A DNA stretch of 42,799 bases, from positions 1 to 42,799 of the forward strand of contig JAEDFO010000015.1 of the NCBI GenBank assembly GCA_016292745.1, read 5' to 3'. Positions 25,770 to 34,438 of this stretch are shown here, piece by piece. The notes under the pieces were generated by a model that did no database searches, had not been told where the DNA came from, and worked only from the letters and a program-made list of their open reading frames with translations. Positions within the stretch are counted from its first letter, which is position 1. Each line of letters opens with the position of its first letter. The position numbers and the translations under genes were made by a program. The stretch is from Muribaculaceae bacterium (lineage in GTDB: Bacteria > Bacteroidota > Bacteroidia > Bacteroidales > Muribaculaceae).

Positions 25770-26040
25770 GTGGAACATCACACACAGGACACACACATCA
25801 TCCACATCAACCATACAGCACTACCGCTACCAGCCACCGGCACTAATGGGCCTGCAATTGTGGAACATTTCGCAAATACTCCATATTTTTATACTTATTT
25901 ATCTAACTGTCAATAGTTTTTACATTATAGTTCCACACTTTTTCACTATCTTTGCACAAGCTTGCCAACAATGCACGGAGTTATTAACAAAAAGTGCCAC
26001 TTATCAACAATTGATGCATTTTCATATACTTTGTTACACA
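25770..26040. promoter_or_regulatory. parA upstream region with repeated half-sites
   Basis: In the roughly 400 gene-free bases before parA, GTGGAACA occurs at 25770-25777 and 25860-25867, and its complement-type GTTCCACA at 25930-25937. These equal halves of a parS-like palindrome. DnaA-box-like 9-mers, each one mismatch from TTATnCACA, are at 25798-25806, 25981-25989 and 26001-26009. No full parS palindrome is visible. The function is inferred from position only. Confidence 0.3.
25947..25954 (+). promoter_or_regulatory. -7 box of parA-parB
   Basis: TATCTTTG matches TAnnTTTG and would give a leader of about 135 nt before parA. No TTTG lies at the -33 distance. Confidence 0.5.
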
Positions 26041-26095
26041 CTTTTTGACCAAAATATAATTCCTTTGCATCGTAATTTAATTCGTGATTAAGGAT

Positions 26096-26869
26096 ATGAG
26101 TAAAATTATCGCAATAGCCAATCAAAAGGGTGGCGTGGGCAAAACCACTACCGCCATCAACCTTGCCGCTTCGCTTGCCACACAGGGCAAGAAAGTATTG
26201 CTCATCGATGCCGACCCGCAGGCCAACGCCACATCGGGCTTGGGCGTCGACCCTAAGAACGTGGTTTCGTCGATTTACGAATGTCTTGTCGACGACTACC
26301 CTATGAAGGGCACACAGATTTCCACCGTGGTGAAAGGCCTCGACATCATCGGCTCGCGCATCGACCTCGTGGGCGCTGAGCTTGAACTCATCAACAAGGA
26401 GAATCGCGAACGCATTCTGCAGCAACAACTCTCGACTGTGCGCAACGACTACGACTTTGTGCTCATCGACTGCTCGCCGTCGCTCGGTCTCATCACAGTG
26501 AATGCCCTCACCGCAGCCAATTCGGTGATTATCCCCGTGCAAGCCGAATATTTTGCACTCGAAGGCATCAGCAAGCTGCTCAACACCATCCGAATCATAA
26601 AATCAAAGCTCAATCCAACTCTCGAAATCGAAGGATTCCTGCTCACAATGTACGATGCTCGCCTGCGCCTTGCCAACCAGATTTACGAAGATCTGAAGAC
26701 ACATTTCGGCGAGATGGTGTTCAACACCGTGATTCCTCGCAACATTCGCCTCAGCGAGGCGCCAAGCCACGGCCTCCCCGTCATTCTCTACGATGCCGAA
26801 AGCCGAGGCGCCACAAGCCACATGCAGCTGGCAAAGGAAATTATCATCAAGAACCGTCGTAAACAATAA
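26096..26869 (+). CDS. parA: Chromosome-partitioning ATPase ParA/Soj
   Basis: A Walker-type ATPase that moves ParB-bound origins over the nucleoid. It has 257 residues from the ATG at 26096 (MSKIIAIANQKGGVGKTT, deviant Walker A at 11-18); a GTG at 26084 would add only four residues. LLIDADPQANAT and YDFVLIDCSPSLG form the other switch motifs. It is the short, chromosomal type without an N-terminal HTH. parB follows 18 nt later. Confidence 0.96.
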   Translation: MSKIIAIANQKGGVGKTTTAINLAASLATQGKKVLLIDADPQANATSGLGVDPKNVVSSIYECLVDDYPMKGTQISTVVKGLDIIGSRIDLVGAELELINKENRERILQQQLSTVRNDYDFVLIDCSPSLGLITVNALTAANSVIIPVQAEYFALEGISKLLNTIRIIKSKLNPTLEIEGFLLTMYDARLRLANQIYEDLKTHFGEMVFNTVIPRNIRLSEAPSHGLPVILYDAESRGATSHMQLAKEIIIKNRRKQ

Positions 26870-26887
26870 ACATACATTTATATAATC

Positions 26888-27775
26888 ATGGCAATCAAAC
26901 GCAACGCCCTGGGACGCGGACTCGACTCACTTATCTCGATGGACGACATCCAAACCAACGGCTCGTCGGCCATCAACGAGGTGGAAATAAGCCTCATCTC
27001 GCCCAACCCGGAACAGCCCCGAATAAACTTCGATGAAACCGCCCTCGATGAACTGGCCTCATCAATAAGAGAACTCGGCATAATCCAGCCTCTCACCCTA
27101 CGCAAGACCGGGCCCAATTCATATCAGATTATATCGGGCGAACGCCGTTATCGCGCTGCAAAACGCGCCGGGCTCAACTCGGTTCCGGCATATATTCGCA
27201 CAGCCAACGACAGCGAGCTCACCGAAATGGCTCTCATCGAGAACATCCAACGCGAGGACCTCAACGCAATAGAGATTGCACTCACATTCAAGAAACTTAT
27301 CGACCAATATAACCTCACCCAGGAACGTCTGAGCGAACGCATCGGCAAAAAGCGAGCCACCATTGCCAACTTTCTGCGATTGCTGAAGCTGCCCGCCGAA
27401 ATTCAGCTGGGCCTGCGCGACAAGACCGTCGACATGGGCCATGCTCGCGCAATTTTGGGCGTCGACAAGCCATCGCTCCAGCTCAAGCTCTACAATGAGA
27501 CTCTCAAGAAAGGGCTCTCAGTGCGTCAGGTTGAAGCTCTCGCAAAGCAATATCAAGACGAAGCTGAAGCCGCCGACAACAACACCCAGAAAAAGTCCGG
27601 CACAAAAAGTCACGACTTCGACATTCTCAAGAAACACCTGTCGCAAGTGTTCCTGACCAAAGTGAATCTGAGCTGCAATGCAAAAGGCGAAGGAAAAATT
27701 GCATTTCAGTTTAAAAACGAGAGCGAACTTGAGAGATTAATTAGTATCTTTGACAAAGTAAAAGCCAACGACTAA
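26888..27775 (+). CDS. parB: ParB/Spo0J partition protein
   Basis: A CTP-dependent DNA clamp that loads at parS. It has 295 residues. The N-terminal region opens with KRNALGRGLDSLI, the ParA-stimulating peptide. The CTP-binding motifs GERRYRAAKRAG (84-95) and ENIQR (118-122) are intact. The HTH has LTQERLSERIGKKRATIANFLRLLKLP spread over about 142-168. A C-terminal dimerisation domain ends the chain. It pairs with parA in one operon. Confidence 0.96.
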   Translation: MAIKRNALGRGLDSLISMDDIQTNGSSAINEVEISLISPNPEQPRINFDETALDELASSIRELGIIQPLTLRKTGPNSYQIISGERRYRAAKRAGLNSVPAYIRTANDSELTEMALIENIQREDLNAIEIALTFKKLIDQYNLTQERLSERIGKKRATIANFLRLLKLPAEIQLGLRDKTVDMGHARAILGVDKPSLQLKLYNETLKKGLSVRQVEALAKQYQDEAEAADNNTQKKSGTKSHDFDILKKHLSQVFLTKVNLSCNAKGEGKIAFQFKNESELERLISIFDKVKAND

Positions 27776-27840
27776 CCATAATCCGAGCCACAGGCCCGGG
27801 GAATGTTGGCCAACAACCAAATAGAATCAATACAGTAAGC

Positions 27841-28638
27841 TTGTTATCAGGTATTTACGACATATTGACCCGATTACACATAAGCGTAGCCGTAATGCTA
27901 TGCTTTGTGTTTTATATCCCGAATGTGTCGGCACAGCAGCCGGTGGAGCCTGAACAGGAGCAACCAGCCACCGTTCAGCACAGCCACGAGGTTATAACCG
28001 ACACTGTTGAGGTGGACAATGGCATTTTTGCCGACCGCACCGAGATTTCGGACGACACCGTGCCAGCCGACACACTGGCTGCCATACCCATGGCAGCACT
28101 CACCGATTCGGTGATGGCCGAAGAAGCAGCGCCAAATGCGTTCACCTTCAACCCCGACCCTACCCGCGCAGTATGGATGTCGGCCCTATTTCCAGGCCTC
28201 GGCCAGCTATACAACCGTCGATACTGGAAGCTGCCTATCGTGGTGGGCGGATTCATGGGTATCTCCTATGCCTTGTCGTGGAACAACCGCATGCTCAACG
28301 ACTATACCCAGGCCTACCGCGACATCACCGACAGCGACCCATCGACCAAAAGCTACCTCGACTTCTTCCCGAGGAACACCAAAGAGGAAGACCTCGACGC
28401 TGCCTGGCTCGAGAAAACCCTGAAATCGCGCAAGGACTTCTATCGCCGCAACCGCGACCTGTCGATTATATGTATGGTGGGAATGTACCTGCTATGTCTC
28501 GTCGATGCCTACGTCGACGCTTCGCTTTCACACTTCGACATCTCGCCCGACATTTCAATGAACGTGGCTCCTGCCATCATCGAAGGCAACCGCAACGGGA
28601 TACCCTCCGTGGGGCTTCATTGGGGCATAACGTTCTGA
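27841..28638 (+). CDS. DUF5683 membrane protein
   Basis: 265 residues, unknown function. A TTG start at 27841 gives a normal signal peptide ending at VSAQQ; the first ATG (27895) would leave only about 14 residues, so TTG is preferred. After a Pro/Glu/Thr-rich stretch comes the DUF5683 core, ALFPGLGQLYNRRYWKLP, followed by a hydrophobic segment (IVVGGFMGISYALSW), a cytoplasm-or-periplasm helix region and a second membrane segment (SIICMVGMYLLCLVDAYVDA). The parB-DUF5683-lytic transglycosylase order recurs in Bacteroidales, which suggests a link to envelope or cell-cycle work. Confidence 0.85.
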   Translation: MLSGIYDILTRLHISVAVMLCFVFYIPNVSAQQPVEPEQEQPATVQHSHEVITDTVEVDNGIFADRTEISDDTVPADTLAAIPMAALTDSVMAEEAAPNAFTFNPDPTRAVWMSALFPGLGQLYNRRYWKLPIVVGGFMGISYALSWNNRMLNDYTQAYRDITDSDPSTKSYLDFFPRNTKEEDLDAAWLEKTLKSRKDFYRRNRDLSIICMVGMYLLCLVDAYVDASLSHFDISPDISMNVAPAIIEGNRNGIPSVGLHWGITF

Positions 28639-28678
28639 CAATACGATTATTCTAACAAATAAAAGATATATCTCATAA

Positions 28679-30367
28679 ATGAAGAAATTAGCCATCCTAT
28701 TAATTGCAATCTCTACGACAGCCATCACCTGGGCCGACTCGTCGATTCTTTCGCTTAAACAATCAATAACCGACAAGGCAATTGTTTATCCTGAAAGCTT
28801 CGAGACCGATACCAAGCAGATGATGCAAAACTGGTATCTACGCAACTATGCCGTGCTCGACGACGACGTTGAAAATCGCAAATCAAACGATGTTAGCGAT
28901 GCAGTGTACATCGAACGCCTTAAGAAAATGCCAACCGAAATAGAGATGCCTTTTAACTCGGTGGTGAAATCATACATTCAAATGTACACCCAGAAGCGCC
29001 GCACCCTCGTCGAGGCAATGTTGGGCATGAGCCTATACTATATGCCGATTTTCGAGCAGGCGCTCGAAAAAGAGGGGCTTCCGCTCGAGCTGAAATACCT
29101 TCCGGTGATTGAATCGGCACTGAACCCCAACGCAGTGTCGCGAGTGGGCGCTACCGGTCTGTGGCAATTCATGATAAAGACAGCCAAGGGCCTCGGTCTC
29201 GAGGTAAACTCGCTCGTCGACGAGCGTCGCGACCCTTACCGATCATCGGAAAAGGCCGCAAAATACTTGAAGGAGCTCTACAGCATATATAACGACTGGT
29301 CGCTGGCCATCGCCGCATACAACTGCGGTCCGGGCAACGTGAACAAGGCGCTGCGCCGTGCCGGAGGCTCAAAGAAAGATTTCTGGGAAATATACGCATT
29401 CCTTCCGGCGGAAACACGAGGCTACGTGCCGGCTTTTATCGCCGCAAACTATGTGATGACCTACTTCAAGGCCCACAACATCAACCCAGGGCTGGCCAAG
29501 CGTCCGCTAATCACCGATACTGTGCATGTAACCAAGCGCGTCAACCTGCAACAGATTGCCGATGTGCTCGACTTGCCGCTCGAAGAGATTCAAATTCTCA
29601 ACCCACACTTCCGCAAGAACATTATTCCCGGCGACAGCCGCCCTTATGCGCTCTCGCTCCCCTCGCAGCAGATTTACAGCTACATAATGAGCGAGGACAG
29701 CATAATTGCATATAAGTCCGACAAATTCGGCCGCCGCGACGTGGTGGAACCTAAGACCTACACATCCTCGCAAGATGGCGAACGACAGCTTGTGGTTAAG
29801 CGACACAAGGTGCGCAAGGGCGAAACCCTCGCAAAAATTGCCAAGAAATACGGTGTAACCACTTCGAGCATCAGCAAAGCAAACAAACTTAGAAAGAACC
29901 GTATACGCACCGGACAGACCCTAAAAATCAACACTTATGTGTATGTACCAAAGCCTGTTGAAGAAGAAACACCGGCCGAAAAGGAGGAAATAGCCACAGC
30001 AGCGGCGGCCGAACCTGAAACCGGTACAACAGAAAACTCAGCGGCTGAAAACACTTCAACCGAGGCCGAGACCTCCTCGGACGAAACAGTATCGGAATCG
30101 GCCGAAGATGCCGAGATAGTTATCGATGAATCGGCCGAAGAGGAGAAAGTTGCTGAACCCGAACCGGAACCGAAGCCAAAGGTGACTGAGAAAAAGACAA
30201 CCAAGAAGGCTGCTGCCAAGCCTCAGACTCACAAGGTGCGCAAGGGTGAAACCCTCGGAAAGATTGCTTCGCGATATGGTGTTACCGTCAACAAGCTGAA
30301 GCGTGCAAACGGCCTGAAATCGACAAAAATCAAGGTTGGCCAACGCCTGACCATCCCTGCAAAATAA
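28679..30367 (+). CDS. mltD: MltD-type lytic transglycosylase with two LysM domains
   Basis: Cleaves peptidoglycan glycan strands in the periplasm. 562 residues: signal peptide (to about 20), SLT domain with catalytic Glu145 in LPVIESALNPNA, then GATGLWQFM and SLAIAAYNCGPGNVNKA. A first LysM lies at about 376-420 (HKVRKGETLAKIAKKYGV). A long acidic Glu/Ala/Thr/Pro linker (about 425-510) may span the wall. A second LysM forms the C-terminus (HKVRKGETLGKIASRYGV). It follows the DUF5683 gene by 40 nt. Confidence 0.93.
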   Translation: MKKLAILLIAISTTAITWADSSILSLKQSITDKAIVYPESFETDTKQMMQNWYLRNYAVLDDDVENRKSNDVSDAVYIERLKKMPTEIEMPFNSVVKSYIQMYTQKRRTLVEAMLGMSLYYMPIFEQALEKEGLPLELKYLPVIESALNPNAVSRVGATGLWQFMIKTAKGLGLEVNSLVDERRDPYRSSEKAAKYLKELYSIYNDWSLAIAAYNCGPGNVNKALRRAGGSKKDFWEIYAFLPAETRGYVPAFIAANYVMTYFKAHNINPGLAKRPLITDTVHVTKRVNLQQIADVLDLPLEEIQILNPHFRKNIIPGDSRPYALSLPSQQIYSYIMSEDSIIAYKSDKFGRRDVVEPKTYTSSQDGERQLVVKRHKVRKGETLAKIAKKYGVTTSSISKANKLRKNRIRTGQTLKINTYVYVPKPVEEETPAEKEEIATAAAAEPETGTTENSAAENTSTEAETSSDETVSESAEDAEIVIDESAEEEKVAEPEPEPKPKVTEKKTTKKAAAKPQTHKVRKGETLGKIASRYGVTVNKLKRANGLKSTKIKVGQRLTIPAK

Positions 30368-30384
30368 AACTGCACAACAGCAGT

Positions 30385-30430
30385 TGCAATAAAGGCCTGC
30401 CAGGCAATTGCCAGACAGGCCTTTATTGCA
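30385..30430. terminator. Bidirectional terminator between mltD and mtgA
   Basis: A 15-bp perfect stem (30385-30399 with 30416-30430) that includes AATAAAGGCCTG, with A- and T-rich ends on both sides. It lies between two convergent genes and can serve both. Confidence 0.85.
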
Positions 30431-30450
30431 TCGTAACGCCGGCAAACAAG

Positions 30451-31134
30451 CTATTTTGTGAAATCCACCTGTTCCACCTTGCTCATCAACGACATTATCT
30501 TGGCTTTGCGACGCTGCACATACGACGATGGGTGTGCCGAATTATAGCGAAGAGGATTGGGCAGAGTGGCGGCAATAGTGGCTGCCTCGGCACGAGTTAG
30601 CCGCTTGGCGCTCTTGCCGAAATGCTCTCGCGCCACTGCCTCCACTCCATATATTCCCTTGCCCATCTCAATGGAGTTGAGATACACCTCCATAATGCGT
30701 TTCTTACCCCAGAACACTTCGATAAGCACAGTGAAATAAGCCTCCAGCCCTTTACGGATATAGCTGTGGCCACTCCACAGAAACACGTTCTTGGCCGTCT
30801 GCTGGCTTATTGTGCTGGCACCTCGATGCCGCCCGCCACGCTTAGCCTCATTTATGGCAAGCTCAATCTGTGTGAAATCGAAACCATGGTGTTGCATGAA
30901 GAGGTTATCCTCCGAAGCCACAACAGCAAGCGGCATACTTTTCGACATCTGCTCGATGGGCACCCAGGTGTGCACACATTTCACCTTCTCACCAGTTACA
31001 ATCTGCCCCACGGTGCGGCCCACCATCAGCGGAGTGATATACACCGGCATCCAACGGAGCGCCACCACCAACAGTATGGACAGCCCGACGAGCAAACCAC
31101 CTACAATGCCAACCCATTTCAGTATTTTTCTCAT
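30451..31134 (-). CDS. mtgA: Monofunctional peptidoglycan transglycosylase
   Basis: Polymerises lipid II into glycan strands at the inner membrane. The 227 residues begin with one transmembrane segment (VGIVGGLLVGLSILLVVAL). The GT51 domain has catalytic Glu75 in ASEDNLFMQHHG, the GASTISQQTAKN motif, and the motif EVYLNSIEMGKGIYGVEAVA. No transpeptidase domain follows. It lies 84 nt after secDF in the same direction with a hairpin between. Confidence 0.95.
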   Translation of the reverse strand: MRKILKWVGIVGGLLVGLSILLVVALRWMPVYITPLMVGRTVGQIVTGEKVKCVHTWVPIEQMSKSMPLAVVASEDNLFMQHHGFDFTQIELAINEAKRGGRHRGASTISQQTAKNVFLWSGHSYIRKGLEAYFTVLIEVFWGKKRIMEVYLNSIEMGKGIYGVEAVAREHFGKSAKRLTRAEAATIAATLPNPLRYNSAHPSSYVQRRKAKIMSLMSKVEQVDFTK

Positions 31135-31158
31135 TATAGTAATATGCTAAATGCAATA

Positions 31159-31195
31159 AGGCGGTGGTGACACATTGCGTGAGCACCTACCGCCT
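31159..31195 (-). terminator. Hairpin between secDF and mtgA
   Basis: AGGCGGT (31159-31165) pairs with ACCGCCT (31189-31195), continued by GGTG/CACC with one bulge. On the minus strand it starts 24 nt past the secDF stop. The T-run is weak, so partial read-through into mtgA is likely. Confidence 0.5.
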
Positions 31196-31218
31196 CATTT
31201 GCTGTATTATCTATTGTT

Positions 31219-34137
31219 TTATTTCTTCTTCGAGCGAGTCTGAACGAGATAAGCAACAGGTGCTGCAACGAACAGAGAAGCGCAGGTACCGATGATTACA
31301 CCGAACAACATTGCAAACGTGAAGCTGCGGATAGTTTCACCACCAAGGATGAAGATACAGAGCAGCACGAGCACTGTTGTGATTGATGTCATCATTGTAC
31401 GGGTCAAAGTGCTGTTAAGGGCCTGGTTGAATGTTGTGAGCCAATCCTGCTTAGGATAGAGGGCACGCGATTCACGCACACGGTCGAATACCACCACGGT
31501 ATCGTTAACCTGATAACCGATAACGGTTAGGATTGCCGCAATGAACTGCTGGTCGATTTCCATCGGGAAAGGAAGGATACCGTAGAACAGCGAGTAGAAA
31601 CCGATGATAACATACGATGTGAATGCAACAGCAGCAAGAGCACCGAGCGAGAACGATACGTTGTGGAATCGGAGCAGGATGTAGAGAGCCATTGCAAGCA
31701 ACGACAGAGCTACAGCCCAGATAGCGCCACGAGTGATGTCCTTGGCAATGCTTGGGCCAACCTTTTCAGCCGATACAACACCTACACTTTCGTTGGCGGT
31801 GCTGAAATCTTCCTGCGACATTCCATTGAGTTCATTTTCAAGGCCCTTGAAGAGCTTGCTCATGATGATGTCGTCGACATTTTCGTCGCTCGATTCAATC
31901 ATATAGTTGGTAGAAATTCTCACGCGAGTGTCGTTATCGATTGTGATAACCGAAACGGCAGCACCTTCAAACGAAGGAAGCAGCTGCTCCTGCAGAGCGT
32001 TGGTGTTGACACTGTGGTCGAATTGAACGATATAGTTGCGACCACCCGAGAAGTCGATACCTGGATTGAGCTGACGAGTAGCAAACGAAACTGCAATAAC
32101 TGCAATAGCCACGGCAACTACGATGAAGCTCACCTTGCGCGAGCCGATGAAGTCGAAGTGCGAGTCAATCCAAAGTTTCTTGGTGAACGAAGTGCTGAAG
32201 GTGGCGTTCTTGAGTTTACCGCTGTTGATGAGCCATTCGAGCACGATGCGCGAAAGGAATACGGCAGTGAAGAACGAGCAAACGATACCGATAATCAAAG
32301 TTGTAGCGAAGCCCTTGATAGGACCTGTACCGTACAGGAGCAGAATCAAACCTGTGATGACAGAAGTGAGGTTCGAGTCGAAGATAGCCGAGAAAGCATT
32401 CTTGTAACCATCGTTGACAGCACTCTTGAGGTTCTTACCGGCACGAAGTTCTTCCTTGGTACGTTCAAATATGAGCACGTTGGCGTCGACAGCCATACCG
32501 AGAGTGAGCACAATACCGGCGATACCCGAGAGAGTGAGCACAGCCTGGATTGATGCGAGCACGCCCATCATGAAGAACAGGTTGAGGATAAGGCACATGT
32601 TGGCAATCATACCGGCACCCATGCCATATACTGCAACCATGAAAATCATAAGGAGCACGAGGGCAACGATAAACGAGATGAAACCCCTTTCGATAGCTTG
32701 CTGACCCAGAGAAGGACCGATAACGCTATCACCGATGATTTCAACGCGGGCCACCATCTTACCGCTCTTGAGCACGTTGGCAAGGTCCTTTGCCTCTTCA
32801 ACAGTGAAGTTACCGCTTATTTCGGAGCGGCCACCTTCGATGGCAGTGTTAACGTTAGGGAATGAATATACTTGGTCGTCGAGCACGATAGCAATTGCCT
32901 TGCCTATGTTGCTCGAAGTGATGCGAGCCCACTTGCGTGCGCCTTCGTCGTTCATGCTCATGTTAACCACACTGCGCTGGAACTGGTCGAAGTCGTTCGA
33001 AGCATCTTCGATAACGTCGCCGTTGAGGGCAGGTTTTCCGCCGTTTGTCTTCAGAGCTACGAGCTGGAAATATTTGCCCTTGTCGTCGATAGCCTTAACA
33101 GTCCAAGCGGCCTTGAGGTTCGACGGGAGGATGCGCTTAGCCGATTCCGAGCGGAGGATGGAGTTAACGGCAGCTGTATCGTTAACAGCAACAGTACCGA
33201 TAACTGCACTTTGGCCACCACCGTTGAGCAGTGCCATCAGCGGACGAGCCACCTTAAGGTCTTCGGCAACAGCAACAGAGTCGGCAGCAACGCTGTCAGT
33301 GGCAACAGAGTCGGTAGCCGCAACTTCCTTGGCAGGAGCCTCGGCCGAAGTTGCAGCGCTGAGCTGAGCCAAAGCAGCAGCTACATCGTTGTAGTTATAA
33401 GTTTCAAAGAATTCAAGGTTAGCAGTACCCTGGAGAAGCTTGCGTACACGTTCAGGCTCTTTCACGCCAGGGAGCTCGAGGAGAATCTGTCCGTCGCGCT
33501 CAAGTTTCTGGATATTAGGAGCAACCACACCGAAGCGGTCGATACGGGTACGAAGCACGTTGTATGAGTTGTTAACCATGTCGGCAACCTCTTCCTTGAG
33601 AATCGACTCAACCTCTGCATTGGTGGCAGTTGGTTTAGCTTTCACTTTCTCAACGTTACGGAAAATCTGTGCGAGGCTACCCTGAGGAGCAACCTGCTCA
33701 TACTGACGGCAGAATTCACCTACCACATCCTTGCCGATTTTGCCTTTGCGCAGCAGAGAGTCGGTAACGCTCAGGGCGCGGTTAAAGTTAGCATCGTCGC
33801 TTTCGTTCGACAGAGCCTTCAGCACACCGGGCACAGAAACCTGAAGAGTTACGTTCATACCGCCCTTAAGGTCGAGGCCGAGGCCAACTTCCATTTCACG
33901 AGCCTGCTGGAATGTGTAGTAGTTTAAGTACACCTTCTCTTTTGCGATAGAGTCCAAGTACGCTTTGTAATAGCTCTTATACTGGGCATCGTTGGCGTCG
34001 GTTGAGCCCGACATCGATGCTGCATACTCTTCGGCCTTGCCCTCGCAGTGCTTTGTTACAAACGAGAACGACAGATAGAATGCACAAATAAGAACTAACA
34101 GCGAAGCGATTACTCCAATAAATCCTTTACTTTGCAT
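31219..34137 (-). CDS. secDF: Fused protein translocase subunit SecDF
   Basis: Proton-driven RND-like helper of Sec export. The 972 residues are SecD plus SecF in one chain, the form common in Bacteroidota. The N-terminal TM is followed by GLGLDLKGGMNVTLQV. The P1 domain carries an unusual Ala/Ser/Val/Asp low-complexity insert (about 262-295, with TDSVATDSVAADSVAV). The SecD TM block includes GIVLTLGMAVDANVLIFERTKEE. SecF begins near 660 (WIDSHFDFIGSRK) and contains PGIDFSGG and VNDTVVVFDRVRE. The gene is a long minus-strand unit with its own promoter. Confidence 0.96.
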   Translation of the reverse strand: MQSKGFIGVIASLLVLICAFYLSFSFVTKHCEGKAEEYAASMSGSTDANDAQYKSYYKAYLDSIAKEKVYLNYYTFQQAREMEVGLGLDLKGGMNVTLQVSVPGVLKALSNESDDANFNRALSVTDSLLRKGKIGKDVVGEFCRQYEQVAPQGSLAQIFRNVEKVKAKPTATNAEVESILKEEVADMVNNSYNVLRTRIDRFGVVAPNIQKLERDGQILLELPGVKEPERVRKLLQGTANLEFFETYNYNDVAAALAQLSAATSAEAPAKEVAATDSVATDSVAADSVAVAEDLKVARPLMALLNGGGQSAVIGTVAVNDTAAVNSILRSESAKRILPSNLKAAWTVKAIDDKGKYFQLVALKTNGGKPALNGDVIEDASNDFDQFQRSVVNMSMNDEGARKWARITSSNIGKAIAIVLDDQVYSFPNVNTAIEGGRSEISGNFTVEEAKDLANVLKSGKMVARVEIIGDSVIGPSLGQQAIERGFISFIVALVLLMIFMVAVYGMGAGMIANMCLILNLFFMMGVLASIQAVLTLSGIAGIVLTLGMAVDANVLIFERTKEELRAGKNLKSAVNDGYKNAFSAIFDSNLTSVITGLILLLYGTGPIKGFATTLIIGIVCSFFTAVFLSRIVLEWLINSGKLKNATFSTSFTKKLWIDSHFDFIGSRKVSFIVVAVAIAVIAVSFATRQLNPGIDFSGGRNYIVQFDHSVNTNALQEQLLPSFEGAAVSVITIDNDTRVRISTNYMIESSDENVDDIIMSKLFKGLENELNGMSQEDFSTANESVGVVSAEKVGPSIAKDITRGAIWAVALSLLAMALYILLRFHNVSFSLGALAAVAFTSYVIIGFYSLFYGILPFPMEIDQQFIAAILTVIGYQVNDTVVVFDRVRESRALYPKQDWLTTFNQALNSTLTRTMMTSITTVLVLLCIFILGGETIRSFTFAMLFGVIIGTCASLFVAAPVAYLVQTRSKKK

Positions 34138-34201
34138 TGTTAATCTTGTTGTTTATTTTAATTATTAATTTTATTATCCTTTTGCGGTATTTTACAGCTT
34201 G

Positions 34202-34209
34202 CAAATATA
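34202..34209 (-). promoter_or_regulatory. -7 box of secDF
   Basis: On the minus strand TATATTTG matches TAnnTTTG, 64 nt before the ATG. No TTG lies at the usual -33 spacing. The rest of the 301-nt gap to the next gene holds nothing else I can name. Confidence 0.5.
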
Positions 34210-34379
34210 CGTTTTATTTTTCAAGTATTGAAATTTTTACATTGTGTTTTACATTTTCGGTGGTTTTATCGGCTCATTTTCACTGCTTCAGCACAGTGCG
34301 CTTTGGTTTTTAATGGCTTTCGCCGGCTTTTGTCTGCAACTTGAAGCGCTTTAATACACCTTACACCACTTTATTTTAT

Positions 34380-34387
34380 TAACTTTA
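34380..34387 (+). promoter_or_regulatory. Possible -7 box of the Ig-like lipoprotein
   Basis: TAACTTTA has one mismatch to TAnnTTTG, 51 nt before the TTG start. Confidence 0.4.
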
Positions 34388-34438
34388 CGGCGTGATAACT
34401 GCCGCAGCCTCGCGCTCGCGCGCATAATATATAATGTA

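Noticed and set aside
25846..26091. Open frame of 81 codons ahead of parA
   Set aside because: It runs through an A+T-rich promoter region, has a random hydrophobic composition and no gene-like codon use.
31663..32553. Long plus-strand open frame inside secDF
   Set aside because: It is a shadow of the certain secDF gene; no domain or start signal supports it.
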